This document shows, piece by piece, positions 1 to 9,219 of a DNA stretch of 25,258 bases. Every line of letters begins with the position of its first letter. Position 1 is the first letter of the stretch. The translations under genes and the position numbers were made by a program. Source of the DNA: Cymbomonas tetramitiformis (lineage: Eukaryota > Chlorophyta > Pyramimonadophyceae > Pyramimonadales > Pyramimonadaceae); contig LGRX02015204.1 in assembly GCA_001247695.2 (NCBI GenBank), forward strand, positions 1-25,258, written 5' to 3'. A model generated the notes under the pieces. That model searched no databases, was not told the DNA's origin, and worked only from the letters and a program-made list of their open reading frames with translations.

Positions 1-82
1 CGCTCCACAAGGGCATCCGTTGACACACACCCAGAGATGGGAGCGCTCAACAAGGGCATCCGTTGACACACACCCAGAGATG
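1..82. repeat. 43-bp tandem repeat, about 1.9 copies
   Basis: The unit starting CGCTCMACAAGGGCATCC occurs at 1 and again at 44, with one mismatch over the 39 shared bases. The left edge is the window edge, so more copies may lie outside. No gene is evident in it. Confidence 0.9.
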
Positions 83-225
83 CGAGGCAGTCAACTAGCG
101 CCGTTGCCTGTCATGCGAAGTAACACTACTTGTGTACTTAACCGAGTGTTCACTTGGAACTCTTACAGGAAGCACTCTACGAGACTCCATCTGCACGATC
201 AAACTGCCCCCTTCATCTCTCGTAC

Positions 226-444
226 CTGCGCCGCAAGCGTCATCTCCATCGCCGCGCTCTCTGCCAGCACGGTCCCGCGGCACCACGCCTTCACCACCAC
301 ACTTGCTGTGCTTGATCCTGATGTGCTGAACCAGCTCAAAACCTCCGTATCACTGGAGGAGCAGTCCGCTGTCCCCGTGGAGGAGTCCGGCGTGCCGCAG
401 GAGCCGCTCAGTGTCGACGACGCATCGCTGTTGCTTATCACCAT
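226..444 (-). CDS. possible internal exon of an unknown minus-strand gene
   Basis: On the minus strand a 73-codon open stretch is bounded by a good donor (CAG|GTACGAG, exon end 226) and a plausible acceptor (GCATGCAG|ATGG, exon start 444), both in phase 0. The peptide is Ser/Thr-rich in its first half (for example SDASSTLSGSCG) and becomes Val/Ala-rich. I do not recognise it. It may be an exon of a gene running off the left edge, or chance. Overlapping frames on both strands are also open because the region is GC-rich, so open length alone means little. Confidence 0.22.
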
Positions 445-1145
445 CTGCATGCTCAGCCCTGATTGGTTCACCTGTGCCCCGTTCCCGTTCATCTTCCTCA
501 GCGCCCCATTTCTGCCCTTCTCCCCCCCTGCAAGCCTGTGGCACGCACAGTACGGCTGCGCTCCGGACACGCGCCTTGCAACCCCGGTCATGTGACGCTC
601 CCGGCACCAAACCCGCACACCCCATCACATGGCACCCTTCATGATCACTCAGCAAAGAATCCACACCTGCGGCCGCCCGACCGGATCCACCACCGAGTAC
701 TGCACGCTGATGCTGGACCTGCTCCGAGCACCCACACCCTCCACAACCCCTCCCATCCTCGGTGGCCACATTCCTGGCTCCACTCTCCCGAGCCCCTCCA
801 CCCAGCCCAGCACCGCACACGGCCCTCATCTCATGTGGACATAGCCTCTGTCAGGGCGTACGCGCGCACCTGTCGTGGTAGATTGTGCCGGTCCTCAGCA
901 CCGCGCGCACCACTGCAACCTGCTCCTTATCAGTCGCGAACGACCCACTGGAGCGAGTGCTGAAGCTGTCAGGCAGATCCCCTCCAGAGCATGGCGTGCC
1001 TCCCAGCTGGAGCTCCGCGTTTCCTGCCGCGCGCCATCCCCGTCCCGCCCAGCTTCACCCGCCATACGCCTGCTGCCCTAAGTCCTCTCCGGTGCATCAG
1101 AGGTGCTTCGCAATGTGTGCTCCTTGCTGTGGCAAAATAACGAAC
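445..1145. other. no supported gene
   Basis: GC-rich sequence in which several frames are open on both strands without recognisable domains or consistent splice signals. I see no RNA gene or mobile-element ends here. Confidence 0.5.
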
Positions 1146-1860
1146 GCGCCCTGCCTCCCCACATCAACGCCCCTCGTGCCTCCCCACATCAACGTGCCTC
1201 CTGCTTCCCACATCAACGCGTCTCGTGCCTGCCCTCATCAACGCTCCTGCCTGCCTACATCAACGCGCCTCCCGCCTCCCCAAATCAAGACGCCGTGGTG
1301 CCTCCTGACATCAACGCGCCTTCTGCCTCCCCAATCAATCGCTCCTGCCTCCCGACATCAACGCGCCTCGTGCCTCCCCACATCAACACGCCTCCTGCCT
1401 CTCCACATCAACACGCCTAGTGCCTGCCCACATCAACGCGCTCCTGCCTCCCCAAATCAACGGGCGCCTCGTGCCTGCTCACATCAACGCGCCTGTGCCT
1501 CCACATCAACGCGCCTCCTGCCTCCCCAAATCAACGTGCCTCGTGCCTGCCCACATCAACGCGCCTCCTGCCCCTGAATATCAACACGCTCCTGCCTCTG
1601 CACATCAACACGCCTAGTGCCTGCCCACATCAACTAAAAGGCTCTCCCGCCTCCCCAAATCAACGCCCGGTGCCTGCTCAAGAATTGGGGTCCGCCAGCC
1701 TCCTCCCACATCAACGCGCTCCTGCCTCCCCAAATCAACGTGTTCGTGCCTCCCCACATCAACGCGCCTCCTGCCTCCCCAAATCAACGTGCCTCGTGCC
1801 TGCCCACATCAACGCGCCTCCTGCCTGCCCTCATCAATGCCCGTGGCGCGCGTCCCCACC
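1146..1860. repeat. 24-bp minisatellite (CATCAACGCGCCTCNTGCCT type)
   Basis: Degenerate tandem units of about 24 bp centred on CACATCAACGCGCCTCCTGC or CAAATCAACGTGCCTCGTGC fill about 700 bp. Unit length varies (22-30 bp), so plus-strand frames shift repeatedly among PHQRAS-like and HINAP-like translations. That is not what a constrained coding repeat does. The right end overlaps the last codons of the minus-strand proline-rich exon, so the array may lie in or next to that gene's 3' end. Confidence 0.85.
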
Positions 1861-2874
1861 TGAAGATCCGGGGATGGCGTTGTTGAAGGTTTTGAAGGTG
1901 CGGGAGAACTGTGCAGCCGTAGTGGATAACGAGGGGGTCGTAGGGAAGCCCGGGGAAGAGCTGGTCAGGCGGATGGAGGGAATGGCGTAAGCAGCAAAAT
2001 CTGATGGGGGTGGCAGAGGACATGGAGGTGGTGGCGGTGGGGAGGGCGGAGGAGGCGAGGGAGATGGCGGAAGGGAAGGAGGTGGTGGAGGGGATGGAGG
2101 TGGTGGATCGGGAGGAGGCGGTGAGGGTGATGGAGGTGATGGTGGTGGCGGCGAAGGTGGGGGATACGGTGAAGGGGGTGGGCATGCCGGAGGCGGAGGC
2201 GGAGAAGGTGGCGGAGGGGCCACAGAGCACACAACCGTTGCTGTGAATATATCTATTCTAGTATAGTCCAAGTAGCTTAGCACTGCGTGAAGCTCATATA
2301 CACCTACCTCAAAGCCACACAGCGGTACCGAACTGGCATCCCCCGCGCTGACAAGGAACCAGGCCAGATCGGTGGGGCCGGAGAGCGTGGTGATGTTTAT
2401 CAAAGTGCTGTTTTCGACGACATCGGTCAAATTTACACATGTGGTGTTGCCGGATCCCTCGTGGTAAACCTCCACTGATCCGAGATGGCCTCTATTCGTA
2501 ATGATAGTGGGAGGCGGAGGGCACGGTGGTGGAGGAGGAGAAGATGGTGGAGGAGGAGAAGATAGTGGAGGCGGTGGTGGATCTGTTTCAGTAATGCATG
2601 GCAAACACAAGGGGCGGTGCTCAGAATACAGTGGCTCACAGGCAGGCGCAGGCTCAGGCGCAGGCCCAGGCTCAGGCGCAGGCAGTGGCTCAGAGGCAGG
2701 CGGTGGCTCAGGCGCAGGCGCAGGCGCAGGCTCAGGCGCAGGCGCAGGCGCAGGCTCAACCTCAGGCGCAAGCGAAGTCAATGGCGATGGCTCAGGCACA
2801 AGCAGTGGCTCAGGCAGTGGCTCGGGCAGTGGCGCAGGCAGTGGCGCAGGCGCAAGCGATAGCTTAGGCGCAGA
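1834..2874 (-). CDS. terminal exon of a hydroxyproline-rich (SPPPP) cell-wall-type glycoprotein
   Basis: The minus-strand frame is open from an acceptor-like GCGCTTTAG (exon start 2874) to a TGA at 1834-1836, about 346 codons. The order is an AP/EP repeat (2874 to about 2650), a short Cys-containing linker, a first SPPPP tract (about 2590-2500), a globular stretch of about 105 residues with four N-glycosylation sequons (NTT, NLT, NST, NIT) and cysteines (about 2490-2210), a second long SPPPP/PPPPPS tract (about 2205-2000), and a Ser/Thr-rich tail. Proline tracts flanking a Cys-containing globular domain are typical of volvocine pherophorins and other algal wall or matrix glycoproteins. I do not claim a true pherophorin domain. 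The frame is closed upstream by TAG inside the acceptor itself, so an upstream exon is required. Confidence 0.6.
   Translation of the reverse strand, partial: SAPKLSLAPAPLPAPLPEPLPEPLLVPEPSPLTSLAPEVEPAPAPAPEPAPAPAPEPPPASEPLPAPEPGPAPEPAPACEPLYSEHRPLCLPCITETDPPPPPLSSPPPPSSPPPPPCPPPPTIITNRGHLGSVEVYHEGSGNTTCVNLTDVVENSTLINITTLSGPTDLAWFLVSAGDASSVPLCGFEVGVYELHAVLSYLDYTRIDIFTATVVCSVAPPPPSPPPPPACPPPSPYPPPSPPPPSPPSPSPPPPDPPPPSPPPPPSLPPSPSPPPPSPPPPPPCPLPPPSDFAAYAIPSIRLTSSSPGFPTTPSLSTTAAQFSRTFKTFNNAIPGSSGGDARHGH
2640..2872. repeat. 6-bp-based tandem repeat GCAGGC/TCAGGC
   Basis: Runs of GGCGCA and GGCTCA hexamers, degenerating to GGCAGT to the right. Read on the minus strand they encode the alternating AP/EP tract of the proline-rich exon, so the repeat is coding there. 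The 3-bp-compatible period keeps other frames open too. Confidence 0.85.
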
Positions 2875-2879
2875 CTAAA

Positions 2880-3160
2880 GCGCAAGCGCACGCGATGGCG
2901 ATGGTGATGGCGCACGCGGTGGCGATGGTGATGGCGCACGCGGTGGCGATGGTGATGGCGTGGCGCGGGTGTGGCGATGGTGATGGCATGTGGCGATGGC
3001 GATGATGGCGCACGCGGTGGCGATGGTGATGGCGCACGCGGTGGCGATGGTGATGGCGCACGCGATGGCGATGGTGATGGCGCACGCGGTGGCGATGGTG
3101 ATGGCGCACGCGGTGGCGATGGTGATGGCGCACGCGGTGGCGATGGGGCAAGCACAGGCA
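2880..3160. repeat. 24-bp repeat GGCGATGGTGATGGCGCACGCGGT
   Basis: About ten copies, with a disrupted block near 2957-3005 where units shrink and the frame changes. On the minus strand the units at 3010-3160 read as PSPSPPRA-type repeats. Left of the disruption the same repeat reads in a different frame (HHHRHRVR-like). Either a splice border or an indel separates the two sides. Confidence 0.85.
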
Positions 3161-3446
3161 ATGGCGATGGCTCAGGGGCATGCGATGGCGCAGGCGCAGA
3201 CGATGGCATCGGAGATGGCTTAGGTGAAGGCGATGGCATAGGAGATAGCTCAGTCGCAGACGATGGCGCAGACGATGGCATCGGAGATGGCTTAGGTGCA
3301 GGTGATGGCATAGGAGACGGCTCAGGCGCAGGCAATGGCGCAGGCTGAGGCTTAGGCACAGGCGATGGCTCAGGCGTGGCTCGCATAAATTCTGCTGTGA
3401 TGTTGTGGAGGACCAACACACCCAGTGAGCATAGAATGGCAGAAAG
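3000..3446 (-). CDS. AP/SP-rich repeat exon of the same glycoprotein gene (borders unsure)
   Basis: The minus-strand frame starts with a hydrophobic stretch (LSAILCSLGVLVLHN, about 3446-3400) and continues through EPSP, APKPSPMPS and PSPPRA repeats down to about 3005, where the repeat frame is lost. The composition matches the AP/EP tract of the exon at 1834-2874, so both probably belong to one gene. The hydrophobic start could be a signal or anchor segment, or read-through into an intron. GTGCGC donor-like strings occur in every repeat unit, so the 5' splice site cannot be fixed by eye. Confidence 0.45.
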
Positions 3447-3534
3447 TCCTGGCTTTGACAGTGCCCTGGCTTTGACTCTGCACTGGCTTTGACTCTGCGC
3501 CGACTTTGACTCTGCCCTGGCTTCGACTGTGACC
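3447..3534. repeat. 17-bp tandem repeat (CCCTGGCTTTGACTCTG), about 5 copies
   Basis: Successive copies CCTGGCTTTGACAGTG, CCCTGGCTTTGACTCTG, CACTGGCTTTGACTCTG, CGCCGACTTTGACTCTG and CCCTGGCTTCGACTGTG. The period is not a multiple of three, which fits an intron between the proline-rich and cysteine-rich exons. Confidence 0.85.
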
Positions 3535-3863
3535 TAGGTTCCTATTGGACCGAGCAACGACTGCCGTCTGCTCGTAGCGCCACCGCAGCATCTCAGCACC
3601 GCGAGCACGCAGAGCAGCGAGCAAAGGCCCCAGGCACTTGGAGCAGCGCTGGAGTGACAGCAGCGTGAGGCTTGGCAGTCTTATCTAGGCCAGCTCACTG
3701 CGGCCAGGCAGCATCGCACTTCCCCTGCGGCCCGCAGCACGAGGCGCGCGCGCGCAGCAGGTTGCTGTTCCCGCAGCGCAGTGCAGCGCAGGCAGGTGTA
3801 GGCGCGAGTGTTGTGACCGCCGCCAACAAATACTCTCCGAGGTCAAAAGCGGGAGGCAGACAC

Positions 3864-4114
3864 CTGGCAGAGGGCACCACACCATGCACGTGGAGTTTCT
3901 GCAGGAGTCCCATGTGTCGTCAAAGTCTGTATATCTGGTGATGGGCTCTCTGTGGCACTCGCATTTGGTGGGATCCGCCCAATTCCTGAACTCGTACGCC
4001 ACGTACACAGTTCCGTCCGAGCGCGACGCCTCGCAGGCGTCTTGACAATCCTCGGGACGCGACGCACTCGCGTAGTCGTATACGCCGTAATTTCCGTCAT
4101 TGTCGCGACAGCAG
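3864..4114 (-). CDS. cysteine-rich PAN/WSC-like exon of a secreted glycoprotein
   Basis: A minus-strand exon of 251 bp lies between a strong acceptor (TTGTTGTTTTTTGATTTCAG, exon start 4114) and a donor-like CCAG|GTGTCT (exon end 3864). It encodes about 83 residues beginning CCRDNDGNYGVYDY, with spaced cysteines (DCQDACEAS, KCECHRE, DSCRNSTC) and aromatic residues. Cys spacing resembles small extracellular PAN/apple or WSC-type domains, though the match is by eye. It lies upstream of the AP/SP-rich exons on the same strand, so a modular secreted wall or adhesive protein is the simplest reading. Upstream exons are not resolved; the next DNA is a minisatellite. Confidence 0.5.
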
Positions 4115-4248
4115 CTGAAATCAAAAAACAACAAAAAGGAGTCCCCGCCTGCTCGAAAGAAAAACATGACCCATCTCAGAGCAGCTACTCGCCTTCAAAG
4201 TACAACTTAAGTGCGGAGTTCGCATTGCACAAAAAACTGACCAACCCA

Positions 4249-5190
4249 CCATCTCTCGAGACCGGCGACCACCCCGGAGGGCCTCCATCTCTCGAGACTG
4301 GCGACCGCCCCGGAGGGCCTCCATCTCTCGAGACTGCCGACCGCCCCGGAGAGCCTCCATCTCTCGAGACTGCCGACCGCCCCGGAGGGCCTCCATCTCT
4401 CGAGACTGCCGACCACCCCGGAGGGCCGCCATCTCTCGAGACTGCCGACCACCCCGGAGGGCCTCCATCTCTCGAGACTGCCGACCACCCCGGAGGGCCG
4501 CCATCTCTCGAGACCAGCGACCACCCCGGAGGGCCTCCATCTCTCGAGACTGGCGACCACCCCGGAGGGCCTCCATCTCTCGAGACTGCCGACCACCCCG
4601 GAGGGCCGCCATCTCTCGAGACCGCCGACCACCCCGGAGGGCCGCCATCTCAAGATACCGGCGACCACCCCGGAGGGCCTCCATCTCTCGAGACTAGCGA
4701 CCACCCCGGAGGGCCGCCATCTCTCGAGACCGCCGACCACCCCGGAGGGCCGCCATCTCAAGATACCGGCGACCACCCCGGAGGGCCTCCATCTCTCGAG
4801 ACTAGCGACCACCCCGGAGGGCCGCCATCTCTCGAGACTGGCGACCACCCCGGAGGGCCTCCATCTCTCGAGACTGGCGACCACCCCGGAGGGCCTCCAT
4901 CTCTCGAGACTGGCGACCGCCCCGGAGGGCCGCCATCTCTCGAGACTGACGACCACCCCGGAGGGCCGCCATCTCTCGAGACTGCCGACCGCCCCGGAGG
5001 GCCGCCATCTCTCGAAACCGGCGACCACCCCGGAGGGCCTCCATCTCTCGAGACTGGCGACCACCCTGGAGGGCCTCCATCTCTCGAGACTGCCGACCAC
5101 CACGGAGGGCCTCCATCTCTCGAGACTGGCGACCACCCCGGAGGGCCTCCATCTCTCGAGACTGCCGACCACCACGGAGAGTTTCCACCA
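4249..5190. repeat. 36-bp minisatellite, about 26 units
   Basis: Highly regular units of the type CCATCTCTCGAGACTGCCGACCACCCCGGAGGGCCT, most with a CTCGAG core. Unit-to-unit differences are mainly transitions at fixed positions, implying recent amplification or homogenisation. A three-unit block containing the variant CAAGATACC occurs twice in succession (variants near 4651 and 4759, 108 bp apart), so there is higher-order duplication. The period is a multiple of three and lacks stops in four of six frames, which creates long but uninformative ORFs. It lies upstream of the Cys-rich exon on the minus strand, probably inside an intron. Confidence 0.95.
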
Positions 5191-5199
5191 CTATGATTA

Positions 5200-5640
5200 C
5201 GGACTTTAGGGTTTTGACTTGACTTCTTCAGCGAGCATAGCAGGAGGCGAGCGATACCGCAGAACTGCAGCAATGCGTGCGCTTGCATGCCTTGCTGAAA
5301 CGCAAAGAAGGAATGAAGTTTACCGCTATCATAATCATATATACTGCAATCAATGAGGTGAGTCGTCTCAGTGAGTCGTCTTCGCAGTGGCACGGGTGTT
5401 GTGCGAGCGACCCTGTTCTTTCCCTTGAGAAGATTTTGGTCAGGAATGCTTTCGGCCACGCATCCGAAACTACCTGTTCCACCAAAAAGCCCTTGAGGCT
5501 TCATCGTCACTACAGTAACGCGAAGGAAGTTTTGCAAGAAGACACAGTCAACTACAAACCAAAAGGCGAATGACCCTGATTGAAGGACCATCAGTGACAG
5601 TGCCGCAGCGATAGTGCGGTGGTGGGAACAGTCCACTTTG
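5200..5640 (-). other. possible upstream exons of the minus-strand glycoprotein gene; unresolved
   Basis: On the minus strand there are acceptor-like pyrimidine tracts (CTTCTTTGCGTTTCAG at about 5300; CCTCATTGATTGCAG at about 5345) and a donor-like GAACAG|GTAGTT (about 5478). A short hydrophobic stretch (IARLLLCSL) follows the first acceptor. No domain is recognisable and the frames do not connect securely, so I give no gene model. Confidence 0.2.
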
Positions 5641-7830
5641 CAGCCACCCCGTAATTAGTCCCAGTTTTCCAGAAGTCCCGTTCTCAATCCTAGTTTCACA
5701 CGCCAGATACCCTACACGTAAGCCCACTTGAGCACGCCGGGTCCCCTGTGTTCGCCACGTCAACATCAGGTGACCTATTCTCGGCCCTTCTTGTGTTCGC
5801 CAGTTGGCGTATCGCCCGCGCCGCTTTGCCAAGCCACGTCTTCATTGCTGAGTCCAGTTGTGTACACCAGATGTCTTGAGATGTGCAGAGGGGATGTCCT
5901 GAGTTACATAGAGATAATGCTGGAGCTCGCGGTTGCGCACACAAGGAGACACGTTGATTGATGCACGCATCCATAGCGTGAAACGTGAGACTCCGAAGTG
6001 ATCCACGAAAGGCAGAGACCCCGGTGTTTGCCGAAGGTGCCCAACGCTTTCGGTCGCGTGGCTTTGAGCACGAGCAGCTGAAAACTTACTTTGTGAAAGT
6101 GCAGCGCATAATAGAGGCAGCGCCAGCGTTCGGAAAAACATATCATATCAGTGGAACATCAACGGCATACTTGTCGAATGTACGGGATGCGGAGAAACTA
6201 AAGTGGGGCGTGGCGACATGTACACGCAGGCGGTGTGCTCGGGTTGCCCGAGTGCAATGGCGAGCAGGTACTGAGGCTGCATGACACTGTGCGTTCAGAG
6301 CACTGAAGAGAAGGCAAGCCTAGGTGAACGTTTCCCTAAGGTGCTCGCCACAGTCGCGCATATGTGCGTTATAATGCCAACTTTCAGAATTCCCACCGAT
6401 CTTCGTGTTAAACCGTTGACAACGAACGCAGCCCCCCATCGCACGAGCTGAATGCTTAGGCAAGAAAGTTATTTCTAATATGCCCTATGCCGTTTAAGAT
6501 TTTTGCAGAAGTTGTAGTATCTATGCATTATCATTGACAACTATCGATCTATGCTTACCCGAACCCTACAAAATTGAAAATATAGCTCTATGACGGTCCA
6601 CCCCCCAGAATTGGTGGGACGACATCGACAGGTAGTGCAGTTGGCGTGCTGTAGCGGCGTGGCAAGATGCATGGTGGGGATGACGAAGGACATCTGGTGG
6701 GATGTGGGACCACCGCGCCTTGCCACATGAAGGCTCGGCACACCCCTAATTCTAGTGCGAAAGGTTGTTGATGTAGACTGTGGTAGGTGGGGGCATTGGA
6801 GGGGTGTGGCCCGAGCATGGTTGCGCTGACGGAGCAGGGCGTAGCGAGCGAACCGCTTCGATTCGTGCGGCGCGCGAGGTGTCCCAACACACTAGAAGAG
6901 TGGCGAAATAATACTTTTGGGGTGGTTGGCGGGGGCAGGGTGGGAGGTTCGAAACGCCGGCTCTCAGGGTTCGGGTCTTACGCGTACGTGGGTCGCAAGG
7001 CTGAAAAAAACCGGACCGTCATAGAGATAGAGGAAAATCACGGGGGACTAGATATACCGTACTGCCCCCTGTATGACATTCCTCGATGCATGTGACGGAT
7101 GACTGCATTATTATTCGGCTCGAGACCGCGAGTCATAGCGACAGAGACCGCGAGTCACAGCGATAGTGACTGCGAGCCACGTGTTAGAGTACTCGAGTAT
7201 CACCATAGCCGTACTCGTACAGACTTACACAGCGCACGTAGCATAAGCTACTTAGACTCTCAGACTCTGATATGTGATATCTTTACAGACTTATCACCGT
7301 TTTCAGCCTCATATTTATGCGTACAGCGATAGTATTAAAACACGGATATATAGAATATTCTACCCTATATGTGTTTCATACTATCTATTAGGTTATGGGC
7401 TACCACAACGCACCACTGCAATCTCTGATGAAACAACAAATTTCAAATTAGCCGTCGAAAGCACATCGAACTGGCAGTCAGCGAAAATGTTTGAAAATTG
7501 CGACTTGCTCTTACACTAACCCTCCGCAGGTCGGGCCGGTTTCAATTTTAACTCGCCGAAACCTGTTATGATTGGGAATTCTTTTACGATTGCCCTCTCG
7601 GCCTTTCATTTAACTTCAATGTTGAAACGCGACCGTTAATTATCACATCGCTCTGCCAAAATTTGAGGGACGCCTTGGATTTTAGGTAAATTACGAGCAT
7701 TTACCGCGGAAGCGCTGGCCAATTTTTTGAAAATTAACAAAACTTAGAGAAAATCTTCATCTCAACCCCTAGGAGAACGTCTTGCGCAACATCGTCGCCT
7801 TCACCGCCACCAACGGTCCGAAGGTCTACC
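5641..7830. other. no supported gene; mixed composition, short direct repeats
   Basis: GC content falls along this stretch, notably from about 7250 to 7780. Short ORFs exist on both strands, including a minus-strand one (5842-6141) with a hydrophobic N-terminus, but without domains or splice support. A 22-bp unit GAGACCGCGAGTCATAGCGA repeats about 2.5 times at 7122-7176. I see no LTR matching the region downstream of the gag-like ORF at 7831, so the 5' end of that element is not identified. Confidence 0.5.
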
Positions 7831-9198
7831 ATGTCAACGTTCACACCAACAACAACTCCGGGATCCCAACCGCCAACACAAGAACTTCAACCACGTTCTC
7901 AACGACGATTATTCACTTCACGACAACCTCTTCCCCCATCTCCAACAAACGAAGAAATCTCCATCACCATCAACGCCCTTCTTCAAGACCTCCATGCCGT
8001 CACCGCCAAAGTGGACGAGATCTCCACCACCATTACCTCACTTGGATCTGCATTTCAGCGCTCATCTGCTCAGTCCGACGAGATCCACGAGAATTACGTC
8101 ACGAAGGAAGAACTCAACGACGTCAATCAACTCAACGAGACCATCCTCGACGACTTAATCAAAGTCCGCGACGAATGCGTCAACGCCACCTCTCTGGCTC
8201 GCACTGTTGCGAGTAGAACTACTTCATCTTCGACGCCATCTTCAGTCGTAATTACTTCGGACAATATGTTCGACGCCACCAAGGAATTGGAGACTATTCC
8301 AGAGGTTACGCCATTGGAACATCGAGATGGGCAACCACTTCCTCCAACCAAGATCAAGCACATCATGGACGACAACACCAGCGCCTTCAACACCCGCTCC
8401 ACCACTCCTGACGTCACTTCGCTCCTGAAGCAGTTGAAGACCGCCTATTATGCCCTCACGGACATTCACGAGCGACAACAACAACGTGAACTCCAATTGA
8501 ACTTCCTCACCGCGGGCGGCGACATTGTGTTCAAGAAGTTCTGTGAGGCCCTGACCCGTGTCCTCACCGCCACCCGACCTGGACACGCCCCAACACTACT
8601 TAACCTTCAACGCCGACTGAAGGACGAGCCCTACGACGGTATCTCCAATGGACTTCTAGCTCAACTTCTACTTGCGGCCACTTGTGCCAACACACAAATT
8701 GTGTTGGCACAAATTGTGAAGGACTCCCCCCAGGCTCAGGTGGACGGCAGACTGCTTCTACTGCACGTACACTGCCGCCTGATCACCTACCCCCCCTCCA
8801 CGGACCACTCCAACCTCACCAAGGCCAAGGCCCTCCGAATCTCTGAGTCCGAGGACCCCGGCTTGAAGCTGAACACCTTCGCCACCCTCATCGGCAGCCA
8901 CAGGCAGCTTCACCCCGCCTTCTCTGGACAGCAGGAGCAGGAGGTCCTCATCGACATCTTACGGGCCTCCCAGGACACGGCCGAGCACCTCTTCGACATC
9001 CCCCTGTACTTCGATGTCATCCGCACCTACGAGGAGAACAACCGCATGACCTCCTCTGGCTTCCCCGGTGGTCTTCAGAAGTTCATTGAGGCCATCGGTA
9101 ATGTGATAAACGGAATACTCAATATATGTGTCTGTCCTAGTGAACTGTCACCGAGTACTGTACGGAGTACTGGTACAGCCCACTGGGTAATCTGGTGA
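7831..9198 (+). CDS. gag-like protein of a retroelement, 3' end replaced
   Basis: An ATG at 7831 opens 455 codons. Residues 1-40 are Thr/Pro/Gln-rich. Residues about 41-130 are predicted to be coiled coil (heptad-like TINALLQDLHAVTAKVDE). Residues about 195-425 form a helical, capsid-like region with LLKQLKTAYYALTDIHER, then GLKLNTFATLIGSHRQLH and TSSGFPGGLQKFIEAIG. No zinc knuckle, protease or polymerase follows. At about 9100 the DNA switches abruptly from GC-rich codons to AT-rich sequence, and the last ~30 residues are probably read-through. I infer a retroelement Gag from the architecture and from the neighbouring elements; it shares no obvious sequence with the E1-E3 gags. A host coiled-coil protein is the alternative. 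Confidence 0.5.
   Translation: MSTFTPTTTPGSQPPTQELQPRSQRRLFTSRQPLPPSPTNEEISITINALLQDLHAVTAKVDEISTTITSLGSAFQRSSAQSDEIHENYVTKEELNDVNQLNETILDDLIKVRDECVNATSLARTVASRTTSSSTPSSVVITSDNMFDATKELETIPEVTPLEHRDGQPLPPTKIKHIMDDNTSAFNTRSTTPDVTSLLKQLKTAYYALTDIHERQQQRELQLNFLTAGGDIVFKKFCEALTRVLTATRPGHAPTLLNLQRRLKDEPYDGISNGLLAQLLLAATCANTQIVLAQIVKDSPQAQVDGRLLLLHVHCRLITYPPSTDHSNLTKAKALRISESEDPGLKLNTFATLIGSHRQLHPAFSGQQEQEVLIDILRASQDTAEHLFDIPLYFDVIRTYEENNRMTSSGFPGGLQKFIEAIGNVINGILNICVCPSELSPSTVRSTGTAHWVIW
8684..8710. other. 11-bp inverted repeat inside the gag-like ORF
   Basis: GTGCCAACACA, a 5-nt spacer, then TGTGTTGGCAC. It encodes part of the helical region, so it may be chance or a small local duplication-inversion. 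Confidence 0.6.
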
Positions 9199-9219
9199 CC
9201 CCTAACGGGTCATCACACA
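9102..9219 (-). repeat. LTR-like fragment, diverged
   Basis: Ends are inverted TGTGAT/ATCACA. Read on the minus strand, the interior CTGTACCAGTACTCCGTACA resembles CTGTACTAGTACTCTGTACA in the E2 LTR, and a TGAC/GTCA stem-loop lies near the same end. There is no matching target duplication and no partner LTR in the window. It abuts the point where the gag-like ORF loses its codon character, so it may be an insertion that truncated that gene. Confidence 0.35.

Noticed and set aside
4249..5190. CRISPR array
   Set aside because: Units are contiguous 36-bp tandem repeats with no spacers, and the window is eukaryotic. The same applies to the 30-bp array at 21955-22275.
3952..5196. Long plus-strand ORF (414 codons) made of PPSLETADHPGG repeats
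   Set aside because: It starts at GTG, overlaps the better supported minus-strand Cys-rich exon, and is open only because the 36-bp minisatellite lacks stops in four frames.
5842..6141. Minus-strand ORF with a signal-peptide-like start (MFFRTLALPLLCAALS)
   Set aside because: Only 99 codons, no downstream domain or splice support, and hydrophobic starts of this length arise by chance.
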